Source of the DNA: Candidatus Gastranaerophilales bacterium
GTDB taxonomy: Bacteria; Cyanobacteriota; Vampirovibrionia; Gastranaerophilales; Gastranaerophilaceae
Reading direction: 5' to 3'
DNA: 52,570 bases
Assembly: GCA_944325665.1 (NCBI GenBank)
Contig: CALVAY010000012.1
Location: 1-52,570 of the forward strand
The notes beneath the pieces are model-generated. The model was not told where the DNA came from. It worked only from the letters and a program-made list of their open reading frames with translations, and searched no databases. Below are positions 1-8,487 of this stretch, in pieces (the first letter of the stretch is position 1; the number at the start of each line of letters is the position of its first letter). Made by a program: the position numbers and the translations under genes.

Positions 1-27
1 AACATGTATTATAATTCTATCGCTGAT

Positions 28-102
28 GCGGGAGTAATTCAGTGGTAGAATGCTTCCTTGCCAAGGAAGATGTCGCGAGTTCGAGCCTCGTCTCCCGCTC
101 CA
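28..102 (+). tRNA. tRNA-Gly(GCC)
   Basis: The acceptor stem GCGGGAG pairs with CTCCCGC, followed by U73 and an encoded CCA. The anticodon arm cttcc-ttgccaa-ggaag gives anticodon GCC. The T arm reads cgag-ttcgagc-ctcg. A short hairpin terminator follows directly. The last 10 bases of the gene plus that terminator are duplicated 138 bp downstream. Confidence 0.97.
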
Positions 103-136
103 TAAAAGACACTCTTAACTGAGTGTCTTTTATTTT
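103..136 (+). terminator. Rho-independent terminator of tRNA-Gly
   Basis: AAAAGACACTC pairs perfectly with GAGTGTCTTTT across a TTAACT loop and is followed by a T-rich run. It starts one base after the encoded CCA of tRNA-Gly. An identical copy lies at 241-274. Confidence 0.85.
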
Positions 137-465
137 GCGCTCAACTCGGCTACGCCTCTTACGACTCGGCACAAAGTGCCTCGCTGTATACTTATTCCTA
201 TGGCTCATAAATTCGCCAAGGACTAAGCTATCCCGCTCCATAAAAGACACTCTTAACTGAGTGTCTTTTATTTTTTATATAGCTATCCCGCCTATCTAAA
301 TGCATCCGATAGAGTTTCTTTTTTTTGCGTTCAACTCGACTTTAGCTTGTATAGCTATCTAAAGCAGTATTTAGTTTATTTCCTTCTACTTTTATCCTTA
401 TTGTTAGAGTTTTTAATATAGTTGCTTTTCTTATAAAATTATTTTATTATCGGTTATATTTGCAC
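137..465. other. Intergenic tract with decayed short repeats
   Basis: No credible gene lies here. Apart from the duplicated tRNA end, the segment at 133-151 (ttttgcgctcaactcggct) recurs at 323-341 with two mismatches, and an atagctatc...ctatctaaa phrase near 278-300 recurs around 351-364. The tract looks like repeatedly duplicated non-coding DNA between tRNA-Gly and the next gene. Confidence 0.6.
231..274 (+). repeat. Duplicate of tRNA-Gly 3' end plus terminator
   Basis: Bases 231-274 are an exact 44-bp direct repeat of 93-136. The repeat covers the last 10 bases of tRNA-Gly including CCA and the entire terminator hairpin. The offset is 138 bp. The rest of the tRNA is absent from the second copy. 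It could be a footprint of integration at the tRNA 3' end or a local slippage/duplication product. No integrase gene is nearby. Confidence 0.9.
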
Positions 466-475
466 AGGAGTATGA

Positions 476-1522
476 ATGAGACCAAAGGTAAGCGTCATTA
501 TTGCAGTGTATAATTCTTCGGCAACATTGGCAAAATGTCTTGATTCTGTGCGCTCGCAATCACTCAGGGATATTGAAATCATTTGCGTTAACGATTGTTC
601 AAAAGATGCTTCATTGAATATACTTGAGGAATTTTCAAAAACCGACTCCAGAATTGTTATTATAAATAATAAAATTAATCTTGGTTGCGGCGCCACAAAA
701 GATGTTGGGATACTTTATTCATCGGGCGAATATTTTATTTTCCTTGATGATGACGATTATCTTGATAATGACTACCTTGAAAAATGTTACTTGAAGGCAA
801 AGAAAACCAAAGCTAAAATCGTTCGCGGTTATATGGATTATTGCTTTAAAGACAACTCGGTTGTTAATCCGACAGCAAATCTTCAATCCCTTCTTTCCCC
901 CTTTAGCCTAAATTGTTCAAGTTTTATAAACTTGATTGGCTTTTTTTACGATGCTGACTATTTTAAAGATAATAAATTGAGTTTAAAATACAGAGTTTAT
1001 GATGACATGTATTTAATGTTAAAGCTTTATGCTATGGATATAAAGCTTGTATTTATTCATAATTCTTTTTATCATTATTGTCCTAGAGAGCACTCTTTAT
1101 CTGACTTTATATCCTCTGATGTTAATAACGTTCAAAATATGATTGATTTTATTGACGGATGCATAAAAGATTCAACAAAATTTTCTGCCAAGCGCTATAA
1201 AAAATATATGAAGCTATTTTTATATGTGTTAAAGCTTATAGTTTACTCTGATAAAGTTAAAAAATATGTGCACTATCAAGAATTTATAGATAAACTGGAT
1301 GTTCTGCTTGTGGACAATTCCGACTTGTTTTTCGGATTTAAAGAGTATGACAGGCTAATAAACGATATTAGAACCAAAAAAGTATTTATGGACAATGAAC
1401 CTGAAAATAAGACTCTGCTTACTCGTGCCAGAAATTTCGTAAAATTTAAGATTTTACGTCCAATTCATAATAATCTTCTGCCAAGGCAATATCGTGGCAT
1501 ATATTACAAGTCATTGGATTAA
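476..1522 (+). CDS. Family 2 glycosyltransferase
   Basis: This 348-residue protein opens with the GT-A nucleotide-sugar fold signature VSVIIAVYNSS (5-15). The acceptor-side DCSKDAS (40-46) and a DXD-like metal/UDP-sugar site, FLDDDDYLD, with Asp91-94 follow. These are standard for inverting GT2 enzymes that build capsule, O-antigen or exopolysaccharide at the inner face of the cytoplasmic membrane. The basic C-terminus has no obvious membrane segment. The start is set by AGGAG at 466-470, five bases before the ATG; a nearer out-of-frame ATG at 472 is ignored. Its stop overlaps that of the convergent YhcH-family gene by 4 bp. The acceptor and sugar cannot be told from sequence. Confidence 0.9.
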   Translation: MRPKVSVIIAVYNSSATLAKCLDSVRSQSLRDIEIICVNDCSKDASLNILEEFSKTDSRIVIINNKINLGCGATKDVGILYSSGEYFIFLDDDDYLDNDYLEKCYLKAKKTKAKIVRGYMDYCFKDNSVVNPTANLQSLLSPFSLNCSSFINLIGFFYDADYFKDNKLSLKYRVYDDMYLMLKLYAMDIKLVFIHNSFYHYCPREHSLSDFISSDVNNVQNMIDFIDGCIKDSTKFSAKRYKKYMKLFLYVLKLIVYSDKVKKYVHYQEFIDKLDVLLVDNSDLFFGFKEYDRLINDIRTKKVFMDNEPENKTLLTRARNFVKFKILRPIHNNLLPRQYRGIYYKSLD

Positions 1523-1983
1523 ATTTTAATTTTAATTATTACTTTTTTAATTTTATCAAGTTTGTCAGCACAACTTAGCATTGGCGCGTGCGCGTCTTGC
1601 GGGTAGAAAATGCAAAATTCACCTGCTTTGACATTTACCGTATTAGCGCATAGTGCTTCATCTTTTAACTGTAAAAACTCAACATCTTTTTCGCTATCAT
1701 AAGGAATTTGTGTGTTAAAGTTTTCCAATAAGCCAAAATCCATTCTTTCTTGCCCCAAGATAACATATTGAATATCAATATATTCTCTGTGTGCTTCAAA
1801 TTTAGCCAAATGCGGAAGCTTCACTTCGAGCTCTTGCACATTAGCATAAATACCTTCTGCTATATCATGCCTGCCTGTTGGCATGTCTTGAAGATTATTT
1901 TTTAATATAAAATCAAATGCAGTTTTAAACTTGTCGCCCAATGTGTAATATTTTTCGCAGTTTTGAATATTATCGTAAATCAT
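1519..1983 (-). CDS. YhcH/YjgK/YiaL-family sugar-binding protein
   Basis: The 154-residue protein matches the YhcH/YjgK/YiaL (DUF386, EbgC-like) cupin family in length and motifs. The central FEAHREYIDIQYVILG segment and the late FYPQDAHAPML segment carry the His/Glu residues that bind metal and sugar. Family members act as sugar anomerases (NanQ on sialic acid) or accessory subunits in carbohydrate use. It is cytoplasmic, with no signal peptide. It lies 2 bp downstream of the glycosyltransferase at 1986-2777 and is probably co-transcribed with it. The substrate is unknown, and no sialic-acid catabolic gene is in the window. Confidence 0.85.
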   Translation of the reverse strand: MIYDNIQNCEKYYTLGDKFKTAFDFILKNNLQDMPTGRHDIAEGIYANVQELEVKLPHLAKFEAHREYIDIQYVILGQERMDFGLLENFNTQIPYDSEKDVEFLQLKDEALCANTVNVKAGEFCIFYPQDAHAPMLSCADKLDKIKKVIIKIKI

Positions 1984-1985
1984 TT

Positions 1986-2777
1986 TTAATACCTTAAATC
2001 CTTATTTTTTTGAACAAATTCATATTCATATAATTTCGCCCATTGTAAAAACTTATAATAAGCCATAATAATAGCAAAAATAAAGCCGTGAATGCCGTCT
2101 TTATACCCACCTTTTAGTATGTATAGTTTAAAAAATTCGTACGGGGGTCTGAATAACAATTTTGAGAGTTTAAACTTTTTCTTTTTCATCAAAAAGCGTT
2201 TAAGTTCAAAATCTGTGTAGTTGTTTAGCCTTTCCATAAAATGATTTATAGAGGGTATATGATAGTGAATTAGTGCAACGTTTTCAAGTTTACCGTTCTT
2301 ATTTATCCAATAATCCTTACCTTCTTTTGTAACAGGCATTTTATGGATTTCATCCGTATAGTAGCAAACACCTTTTTTCCAAAATCTTTTTATTCCGGAT
2401 TGTCTCCAAGATTTTACGTGTTTACCTAAAAGGTAAGTTTCTCTTGGAATGTAGCATGCGTACTTATTTTTCTTTGGTTTGTCAGAATATTCTTTTAAGA
2501 ATTTCCACAATTCGGGAGTAACAATTTCATCTGCATCAAGAACCAAAATCCACTCGCATGTTGCTTGCTCCATCGCCCAGTTTCTTGCTAATTCAACAAT
2601 ACCTGTTCTTTCATGATAGAAAATTTTACACTTGTGTCTTTTTGCAATTTCTATTGTTTCATCTTCCGAGTGCATATCGCAAATGATTATCTCATCTGCT
2701 TCTTTAACGCTTTCAAGAACGTCATCTAAAAGCCTTTGCGCGTTTAGCGTATTTATTACTACTGAAATCGTTGCCAT
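1986..2777 (-). CDS. Family 2 glycosyltransferase, WaaE/KdtX-like
   Basis: This 263-residue enzyme has the GT2 start ISVVINTLNAQ, the DMHSEDET motif (34-41) and the DAD metal-binding triad at 81-83 (LVLDADEIV). The middle block with RETYLLGKHVKSWRQ resembles WaaE/KdtX-type lipopolysaccharide-core glycosyltransferases. A hydrophobic and basic C-terminus suggests peripheral attachment to the inner membrane. The ATG at 2775-2777 is preceded on the minus strand by GGGAG at good spacing. It forms a two-gene unit with the YhcH-like gene. Core-sugar addition is inferred from family resemblance only. Confidence 0.88.
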   Translation of the reverse strand: MATISVVINTLNAQRLLDDVLESVKEADEIIICDMHSEDETIEIAKRHKCKIFYHERTGIVELARNWAMEQATCEWILVLDADEIVTPELWKFLKEYSDKPKKNKYACYIPRETYLLGKHVKSWRQSGIKRFWKKGVCYYTDEIHKMPVTKEGKDYWINKNGKLENVALIHYHIPSINHFMERLNNYTDFELKRFLMKKKKFKLSKLLFRPPYEFFKLYILKGGYKDGIHGFIFAIIMAYYKFLQWAKLYEYEFVQKNKDLRY

Positions 2778-2868
2778 CTTAACTCCCTTTTTATAAAAAT
2801 TTTACAATAACAAATAAAAATCACAAGATATTTGTATTATTTTAATTTTAGCGTTATACTAATTTTAT

Positions 2869-2941
2869 GGGCTTGTAGCGCAGTTGGTAGCGCAGGAGAC
2901 TCTTAATCTTTTGGTCGTGGGTTCGAGTCCCACCAGGCCCA
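2869..2941 (+). tRNA. tRNA-Lys(CTT)
   Basis: The acceptor stem GGGCTTG pairs with CAGGCCC (one G-U pair), with discriminator A2941. The D stem is gcgc/gcgc. The anticodon loop ctcttaa gives CTT, aligned with E. coli tRNA-Lys. The T arm is gtggg-ttcgagt-cccac. CCA is not encoded. Confidence 0.96.
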
Positions 2942-3010
2942 AATTTTTAAAATTAGTGTCGTATTCTGACCCATTAGCAAAATGCATACTAATTTGATTT
3001 TTATTTTATG

Positions 3011-3030
3011 ACTTCTTATGAAGTTTTTTT
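3011..3030 (+). terminator. Weak terminator candidate after tRNA-Lys
   Basis: ACTTC-TTAT-GAAGT is followed by seven Ts. The stem is only 5 bp and A+T-rich, so this is a weak candidate for ending the tRNA-Lys transcript. The rest of 2942-3200 is A+T-rich DNA in which I see no gene. Confidence 0.35.
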
Positions 3031-3212
3031 GTTGTGTAAATATAATTGTCATAAATATCTAAATCAGATATTAAAAAAACCACTATTTATAAGCATTTTG
3101 CCTTTTATATGTAAATATTTGTTACATTTTTTTTCACATTTCTAAAGTAAGGATTTTGTAATGTCGAAATTATATAAAGGTAATATGTAGGTAAAAAGTA
3201 AAGGATGCCAAA

Positions 3213-5060
3213 ATGGGGCAAAATATTAATTTAACACCTGAGATTCTTGAAAAGATTCGTGTTGATCAGAGCTTCCTTAACCAAACTAAGGACACTTTTG
3301 GAGCAAATGAAACTTTAAGCTTATTGTTTGTTTCGACTTCTAATGACAAGATTGACTCTATCACACTTCAAGATAGTGATGGCGGTCAGCAATATACTAT
3401 TAGCGGTGATAATCTCAAAAACTATCTCACCGATGCACAGTATAATGCTTTAATGAGTGAAAACACGGATAAAACTGATGAACCGGACGTTATTAACAAT
3501 CCGCAAAATGTTGTATTGGATGTAGCAAACGAAGCCATTGATGAAGTTGGCAATGTAGAAAGCGTTGAAGGAGCTGAAAATGTTAATGCAACAACGCCAA
3601 CGCAGGGTTCTGATGCAATTAAGGCTGAAATTGACAAACTTGAAAAGCAGCGCGAAGCAAACCAAGCTGTTATGGCGTCATTGAAGGAGCAAATTGATAC
3701 ATTAAAAGATAAAATCGAAGTTTTAATCAAAGATGCTTTGGCTGATATGGAAAAGAAAGCCGAAGAGGATGAAGAAAAAATTAATGAAGATGTTCAAGCT
3801 GCCATAAAAGAATTCCAAGAAGCTAAAATGAATGGTGAGGATGTTACTCCCGATCAATTAGCTGCTGATATTAAAGGTATTTTGGCACAGAATAATCTCT
3901 CTGACGGATTCTGCTCCGCTGTATCAAATCTGTTACTTGCAGACACTAACATGAATTTAATGAACAACCTGTTAGACCAGTTAGCTTCAAAAAATCAACT
4001 TGATAAATCACTTTCAAGCATGATTGATGATAAGACAAAAGAATTTGACACTGCAAAAGCTGCTGAAGAAGCTGCGGCAGCGGCAAAATCGTGCGACCCG
4101 ATTGGTTTCCAATTAGATGGTATCGACACAGACGGCGATGGTACTGTCGGAAAAGTTCAATTTGACTTCTTCTACGACGAAGATAATGACGGAAAAATTA
4201 ATTCTCTAAATGACTTTGTTGGTGCAAAAGCAGATAAAGCAGGCGAAGACGGCTGGTCAGAAATTGAAAACCTTGATGGAGTTGGCGGTGATGCTGACGG
4301 AAAAATAACTGCTGATGAGCTTAACAACGCAAACATCAAAGTAATGGTAACCGATGAAAACGGTAAACAGTATGCTATGGATGTAAATGAATTTGAAGAA
4401 AAATTCGGCGAAATAGCGATAGGCAAAGATGATATTGAAGCCGGAGATGAAGGCTTTAACGCAAACGTTGGTCCAAAGAACTTCAATGCTGACGGTGATA
4501 ATGAATTACTAAGTTCATTTAATCTAACAGTTGGCGGACAAGCATTAAGCGGTTATCAAACCAGTGATACTGAAGATTGGCTTGTAAACAATTACTCAAG
4601 CGTTATGGATCTTGATGCTCTTGAGGCTGAGGGTGTTGATGTCTCAAATGTACAAGCAGCAGGCGAAGTTGACGGTGTAAATGACGTTCAAAACGAATAT
4701 GATGAATACATTAATGAATATAGAAACGTTATCATACCTCAACTACAAGAAGAAATTAAGCAAGCATACGCTCAACTTACAACAAATAATGCTTTTGTTG
4801 AAATCTTAAGAGACTTGGCAGTTGAAACAGCAAAAAATGAAGGTGCTAAAATCGAAGCTAAGTATGAAGAGCAACTCGAAGCAGCAGAAGCGGCTGAAGA
4901 AACTCCTGAAGGCGAAGAAGCACTTGAAGAAGAAGTTGCTGAAGACACAACACCTGTTGTTGAAGAGCCCGAAATTCCACAAGATGCTACTCCTGAAGTT
5001 GAACCGCAGCTTACTCGAGACGGAGATGAACCGTTTGACTTTGAACTATTGTTCAAATAA
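3213..5060 (+). CDS. Large acidic EF-hand-like protein, unknown function
   Basis: This 615-residue protein has no signal peptide or membrane segment and is very acidic. Residues about 130-200 are strongly helical and coiled-coil-like. Residues about 300-390 contain several Asp-rich loops (DTDGDGTVGKVQ, DEDNDGKINSL, GDADGKITADEL) resembling EF-hand or dockerin calcium loops, though only the last has a Glu at loop position 12. The C-terminus is a low-complexity Glu/Ala/Pro tail ending GDEPFDFELLFK. The ATG at 3213 follows AAGGA at 3201-3205. The loops, the low complexity and a GFNAN segment recur in the protein at 47026-47940, suggesting one family. The function is not recognised. Confidence 0.8.
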   Translation: MGQNINLTPEILEKIRVDQSFLNQTKDTFGANETLSLLFVSTSNDKIDSITLQDSDGGQQYTISGDNLKNYLTDAQYNALMSENTDKTDEPDVINNPQNVVLDVANEAIDEVGNVESVEGAENVNATTPTQGSDAIKAEIDKLEKQREANQAVMASLKEQIDTLKDKIEVLIKDALADMEKKAEEDEEKINEDVQAAIKEFQEAKMNGEDVTPDQLAADIKGILAQNNLSDGFCSAVSNLLLADTNMNLMNNLLDQLASKNQLDKSLSSMIDDKTKEFDTAKAAEEAAAAAKSCDPIGFQLDGIDTDGDGTVGKVQFDFFYDEDNDGKINSLNDFVGAKADKAGEDGWSEIENLDGVGGDADGKITADELNNANIKVMVTDENGKQYAMDVNEFEEKFGEIAIGKDDIEAGDEGFNANVGPKNFNADGDNELLSSFNLTVGGQALSGYQTSDTEDWLVNNYSSVMDLDALEAEGVDVSNVQAAGEVDGVNDVQNEYDEYINEYRNVIIPQLQEEIKQAYAQLTTNNAFVEILRDLAVETAKNEGAKIEAKYEEQLEAAEAAEETPEGEEALEEEVAEDTTPVVEEPEIPQDATPEVEPQLTRDGDEPFDFELLFK

Positions 5061-5083
5061 TTAACACTATAATTAGTTAAAAA

Positions 5084-5120
5084 AAACAGATAGGTGCTTT
5101 ATGTGCCTATCTGTTTATTA
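5084..5120. terminator. Bidirectional terminator
   Basis: AAACAGATAGG (5084-5094) pairs with CCTATCTGTTT (5106-5116) across an 11-nt loop. A run of As lies on the left and T-rich sequence on the right, so the hairpin can serve both the plus-strand gene ending at 5060 and the minus-strand gene whose stop codon lies inside it. Confidence 0.8.
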
Positions 5121-6798
5121 TTTCATATACTTTTGCTATTGTTCTTGGGAAATGTTGTTGGAAATAGTCGCTGCGACTTGAAATTTCATCATGTTCCTGC
5201 AATCCGTTCATTAATGCATAAGCCTCTGCAAATGCTTCTGATTCATAGTTAGATGTTTTTTTGTTTGTGCATAAGTGTTTTAGAAAGCCTCTTTGTGTTA
5301 CGGTGGAGTTTTTATTGTATATTGCTTTTTCTTCTTCAAGAATTCTTCTAAATTCTTCATCTGTTGAAAGTTGGTGCGATATACTTCCGATGTTGCCGTT
5401 ATTAAAGTCTATTGCGTGTCCAAGCTCATGGTGCAGGTCAAAAATTGACCTGTCTGTATGAATATCAAAGCTTTCGAAGTCATCGTAATGTGATTGATAC
5501 CAAGCGCATTCGTGAATACTGCTTGCGTTAAGTAATAATCTTTGCAATTCAGGTGCTTCCATACTGATTATAAGGTTTATAAGTCCTCTGTTGGCAGAAT
5601 CGACGAAATTATCCAGAGCGTATGTGTACTCATTTCCTTCGTTAATATCCAAAATGTCTAAACTGTGATTATCGGGATAATAGGTTGTTACGTATGCTCT
5701 GCCATTTACATTTGTAATGTAGCTATTTTCGTTGATTTTTTGTACACTGCAATTTTTACTCATAAGCACCTTGCCTTGAGTATCGCTGATTATATATGTC
5801 AAAGTCTTCTGACCGTCCTTTTTTAAATCAAGGCTATAAAGAGTGCTTATACCCTCGTAGCTTTTCATTTTTTTTCTAACGTGTATCTCGTTGTCATTTT
5901 GCGTTGCAAAAGCAATGTTTGTCGGTTCTTCACCCGGAATTATTTCGCATACATTATATACACCCGAAATTGGCGTGTGATAGCGATATGTTATTAGTTT
6001 AATACCTTCCTCGCCCTTTTCAACACAAAGCTCATATTGCGGAATTAAAGTTTTTTTAGAAACCCTTGAAATATCAGAATCAACAAGATATTGCTTATTT
6101 GTGGAATAATCATCAATTTGGCGCTCGCTTTTAATTGCGCTGCCGTCCTGCTGAATTATAGATTCTTTTTCCTTTAGCTTAATTTCGCCGTCTGAGTCAA
6201 ATAAGACCGTGTCTTTAGAAAATAGCTCGTGGTTCTTATCATAATACTTAAATGTGTTTTTAATTTCTTTTTCGTCTGTTTTTTCCGACTTAACAACAAT
6301 CTTTGAGATATTTTCATTTGTTGCAGCTTTATTATCTTTAAGCGATTGCATAAACATTGCAGGGTGTAAATCTCTCGTAAATAGCACCTGTGTAAGACTT
6401 ACAAATTTCTTAAGAAGTTGTTCCGACATGGAATTAAGTACTGCAATATTGCCCATAAATTCATCAGGATTTATATCATATTCAGATACCACGTAGCAGA
6501 AATTTTCCCAGTCAATACTCTTTAAAACATCATCGCTTAATCTGTCAATTAGTCTTGTTAGCCTGTCGTTATTAGTGCATTCCCTCAACAACATACTAAC
6601 TCTCATGCTGGGGATAGCACTGTTTCCCTCTGCATCTTTAAGCGAGCTTAATCTGTCTCGTATCCGATTATTTGTCGGATTTGACGTAAATACAACACTG
6701 TCGGATTTATTATCCAAACTGTTTTGACGCAGAGTTTTGTTACTATAAACCTTGTTTAATTGATTATTTTTGTATATTAAAATCGGACTTATTTTCAT
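5107..6798 (-). CDS. HExxH zinc metallopeptidase, lethal-factor-like (putative)
   Basis: The 563-residue protein carries HELGHAID at 457-464, and about 60 residues later ESEAFAEAYA (519-528), which could supply the third zinc-binding Glu. This pairing resembles the gluzincin peptidase domain of the anthrax lethal factor (ATLF) family, so zinc endopeptidase activity is likely. Residues 170-430 are beta-rich and unrecognised. There is no classical signal peptide. The N-terminus begins MKISPIL and has a DSVVFTSNP segment at 33-41. Both features recur in the HNH-type protein at 31644-33398, and the Phe motif in other proteins here. Its target and export route are unknown. It faces the EF-hand-like gene across a shared terminator. 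Confidence 0.72.
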   Translation of the reverse strand: MKISPILIYKNNQLNKVYSNKTLRQNSLDNKSDSVVFTSNPTNNRIRDRLSSLKDAEGNSAIPSMRVSMLLRECTNNDRLTRLIDRLSDDVLKSIDWENFCYVVSEYDINPDEFMGNIAVLNSMSEQLLKKFVSLTQVLFTRDLHPAMFMQSLKDNKAATNENISKIVVKSEKTDEKEIKNTFKYYDKNHELFSKDTVLFDSDGEIKLKEKESIIQQDGSAIKSERQIDDYSTNKQYLVDSDISRVSKKTLIPQYELCVEKGEEGIKLITYRYHTPISGVYNVCEIIPGEEPTNIAFATQNDNEIHVRKKMKSYEGISTLYSLDLKKDGQKTLTYIISDTQGKVLMSKNCSVQKINENSYITNVNGRAYVTTYYPDNHSLDILDINEGNEYTYALDNFVDSANRGLINLIISMEAPELQRLLLNASSIHECAWYQSHYDDFESFDIHTDRSIFDLHHELGHAIDFNNGNIGSISHQLSTDEEFRRILEEEKAIYNKNSTVTQRGFLKHLCTNKKTSNYESEAFAEAYALMNGLQEHDEISSRSDYFQQHFPRTIAKVYEIINR

Positions 6799-6843
6799 TT
6801 TTCAACACAGTTAATATACAAAACTTCTCAATAAAATATTTTG

Positions 6844-8436
6844 TTATAGTATTCCTCGATATTTCATTAATCTGTAATAAGCCCTGATTGTAGTTGTAAT
6901 TTTCTTATTTTTAGGCATTTTAAAGAAGAATATTAAAGGTATTGCAAGCAGACACATTAATGACATTATTAAAAATAAGTCGTAAAATGCGCTTAATTTA
7001 GCTTGAAAAATCATTTGCTTGTATAAGTATAAATCTGCTTTTTTTGCCGCGATATAGGGTGAAAAATGTGTCAAAAATCTTCCAAAATGATATTTAAACT
7101 TAATTATGTAGTTTAAGTTTGTTGGCGAAAGGTGCTCTACTAAATAATTTTGATGAACTTGTGTAACTCTTGTTATAAAAGTTGAAACGCCTGATGTCGA
7201 TATTGCTGTTACGATATTTTTAAACAGCGCATGCAGCCCCGCAGCATCGGCTAGTTTTGTTTTAGAAAGTGTTATAAATGATAGTGCACTAACGGGGACA
7301 AAAGTTGCTGCTATTCCTATTCCGAGGATAATATTTGGCAACATGATGCTCTCAATTGATGAAGTGGGGTTAAGTTGAGAAAACATAAAAACCGAATACG
7401 ACATAATGCAAAGACCGATTACGGTTAAAATTCTGTTCTCAATTAAATCGGCAAGCTTACCAAATACCAAAAGTCCAATAAAGCAAGATATTGCCCTTGG
7501 AAAAACACTTACTCCGGCAGCAAACGGTGAATAGCCAAGCATATTTTGACCAAACATCGGTATCAAAAGCAACGTTCCATATAGCATAATATTTATAAAT
7601 GAGCTTATTGTTGTCCCTACAAGAAAATTCCTGTCTTTAAAAACTCTAACATCTACAATCGGCTTTTTGTTCTCTAATTCCCATACATAGAAAAACACAA
7701 ACGATACAACCGAAATTAAAACAAGCCAATATATCCAAGGTGCATCAAACCAGTTAAACTGCTCGCCCTTATCAAGAACTATTTGCATGCAACCCATAGC
7801 AAGTATTATTGAAAACAAACCGACTAAATCCAGTTTTGTTTTGGGTTTTGATGTTATTTCCTCTTTTTGTATAAAAAAGTGTATTAAAACAAGACTTATA
7901 AGGCAAATTGGAATATTCATAATAAAAACCCACTGCCAAGAGTAGTTGTCAGTTAAATAACCGCCGACAAAAGGGCCAAATAATGGCGAAAACATTGCTG
8001 CAAAACCAAAAAGACCCATTGCTATACCTTTTTTCTCGGGTGGAAAGGTTTCTAAAAGTATTGCTTGGGCTAACGGCAAAAGAGCGCCGCCAGATGCACC
8101 CTGAAGCACACGACAAAGGATTAATACGTGCAAATCTTTTGCCATAAGACATAGAAAACTTGATACTGCAAAAAGTGAAACTGAAACCATTGCAACATTT
8201 TTTTTACCGCAAGTATTCACCCACCAACCAAACACGGGAAGCATTATACCGCCTGAAATAATGTAGGCCGTAATTACACTGTTTGCTTCGTAAGGTGTTG
8301 CACCAAAATAGCCCGCAATGTGAGGCTGGCAGACATTTGTTGCAGATGATGCCACCATATTTAAAAATGCGGGCAAAAGTATTGTAAATGCTATAAGATA
8401 GGGATTAACCTTCTTTTTTGTTGTTGCTTGGCTCAT
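6844..8436 (-). CDS. emrB: DHA2-family multidrug exporter, EmrB/QacA type
   Basis: This major-facilitator protein of about 530 residues has 14 predicted membrane helices. It has the MFS motif A-like GWWVNTCGKKN, motif C-like GFAAMFSPLFGPFVGGYL and the paired YSWQWVFIMNIP typical of EmrB/QacA drug:H+ antiporters. It sits in the inner membrane and normally works with an EmrA adaptor and an outer-membrane channel. I choose the ATG at 8434-8436 because it has AAGG at suitable spacing. The ATG 21 bases upstream lies inside the -10 region and the operator. That operator (8446-8467) is the one found upstream of the MarR/EmrA/channel locus at 30.2 kb, so EmrA there is its likely partner. Confidence 0.9.
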   Translation of the reverse strand: MSQATTKKKVNPYLIAFTILLPAFLNMVASSATNVCQPHIAGYFGATPYEANSVITAYIISGGIMLPVFGWWVNTCGKKNVAMVSVSLFAVSSFLCLMAKDLHVLILCRVLQGASGGALLPLAQAILLETFPPEKKGIAMGLFGFAAMFSPLFGPFVGGYLTDNYSWQWVFIMNIPICLISLVLIHFFIQKEEITSKPKTKLDLVGLFSIILAMGCMQIVLDKGEQFNWFDAPWIYWLVLISVVSFVFFYVWELENKKPIVDVRVFKDRNFLVGTTISSFINIMLYGTLLLIPMFGQNMLGYSPFAAGVSVFPRAISCFIGLLVFGKLADLIENRILTVIGLCIMSYSVFMFSQLNPTSSIESIMLPNIILGIGIAATFVPVSALSFITLSKTKLADAAGLHALFKNIVTAISTSGVSTFITRVTQVHQNYLVEHLSPTNLNYIIKFKYHFGRFLTHFSPYIAAKKADLYLYKQMIFQAKLSAFYDLFLIMSLMCLLAIPLIFFFKMPKNKKITTTIRAYYRLMKYRGIL

Positions 8437-8445
8437 AATATTACC

Positions 8446-8467
8446 TTGTGTTATCATAATAACACAA
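8446..8467 (-). promoter_or_regulatory. MarR-type operator over emrB promoter
   Basis: TTGTGTTAT-CATA-ATAACACAA is a perfect 9-bp inverted repeat with a 4-bp spacer. A -10-like TATTAT (minus strand, 8456-8461) lies inside it, and a -35-like TTGCTT sits at 8481-8486 with a long 19-bp spacer. Bound repressor would block the promoter. The same half-sites and spacing occur at 30215-30236 beside a marR gene. Confidence 0.8.
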
Positions 8468-8487
8468 AGAAAAAATAAAAAAGCAAA

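Noticed and set aside
17-250. Reading frame of 77 codons on the minus strand
   Set aside because: It lies antisense across tRNA-Gly, its terminator and their duplicate, and its peptide is the typical translation of a tRNA.
8437-8457. Upstream ATG for the EmrB-type exporter
   Set aside because: That ATG falls inside the predicted -10 element and the operator, so it would not be on the transcript. The ATG at 8436 has AAGG at proper spacing.
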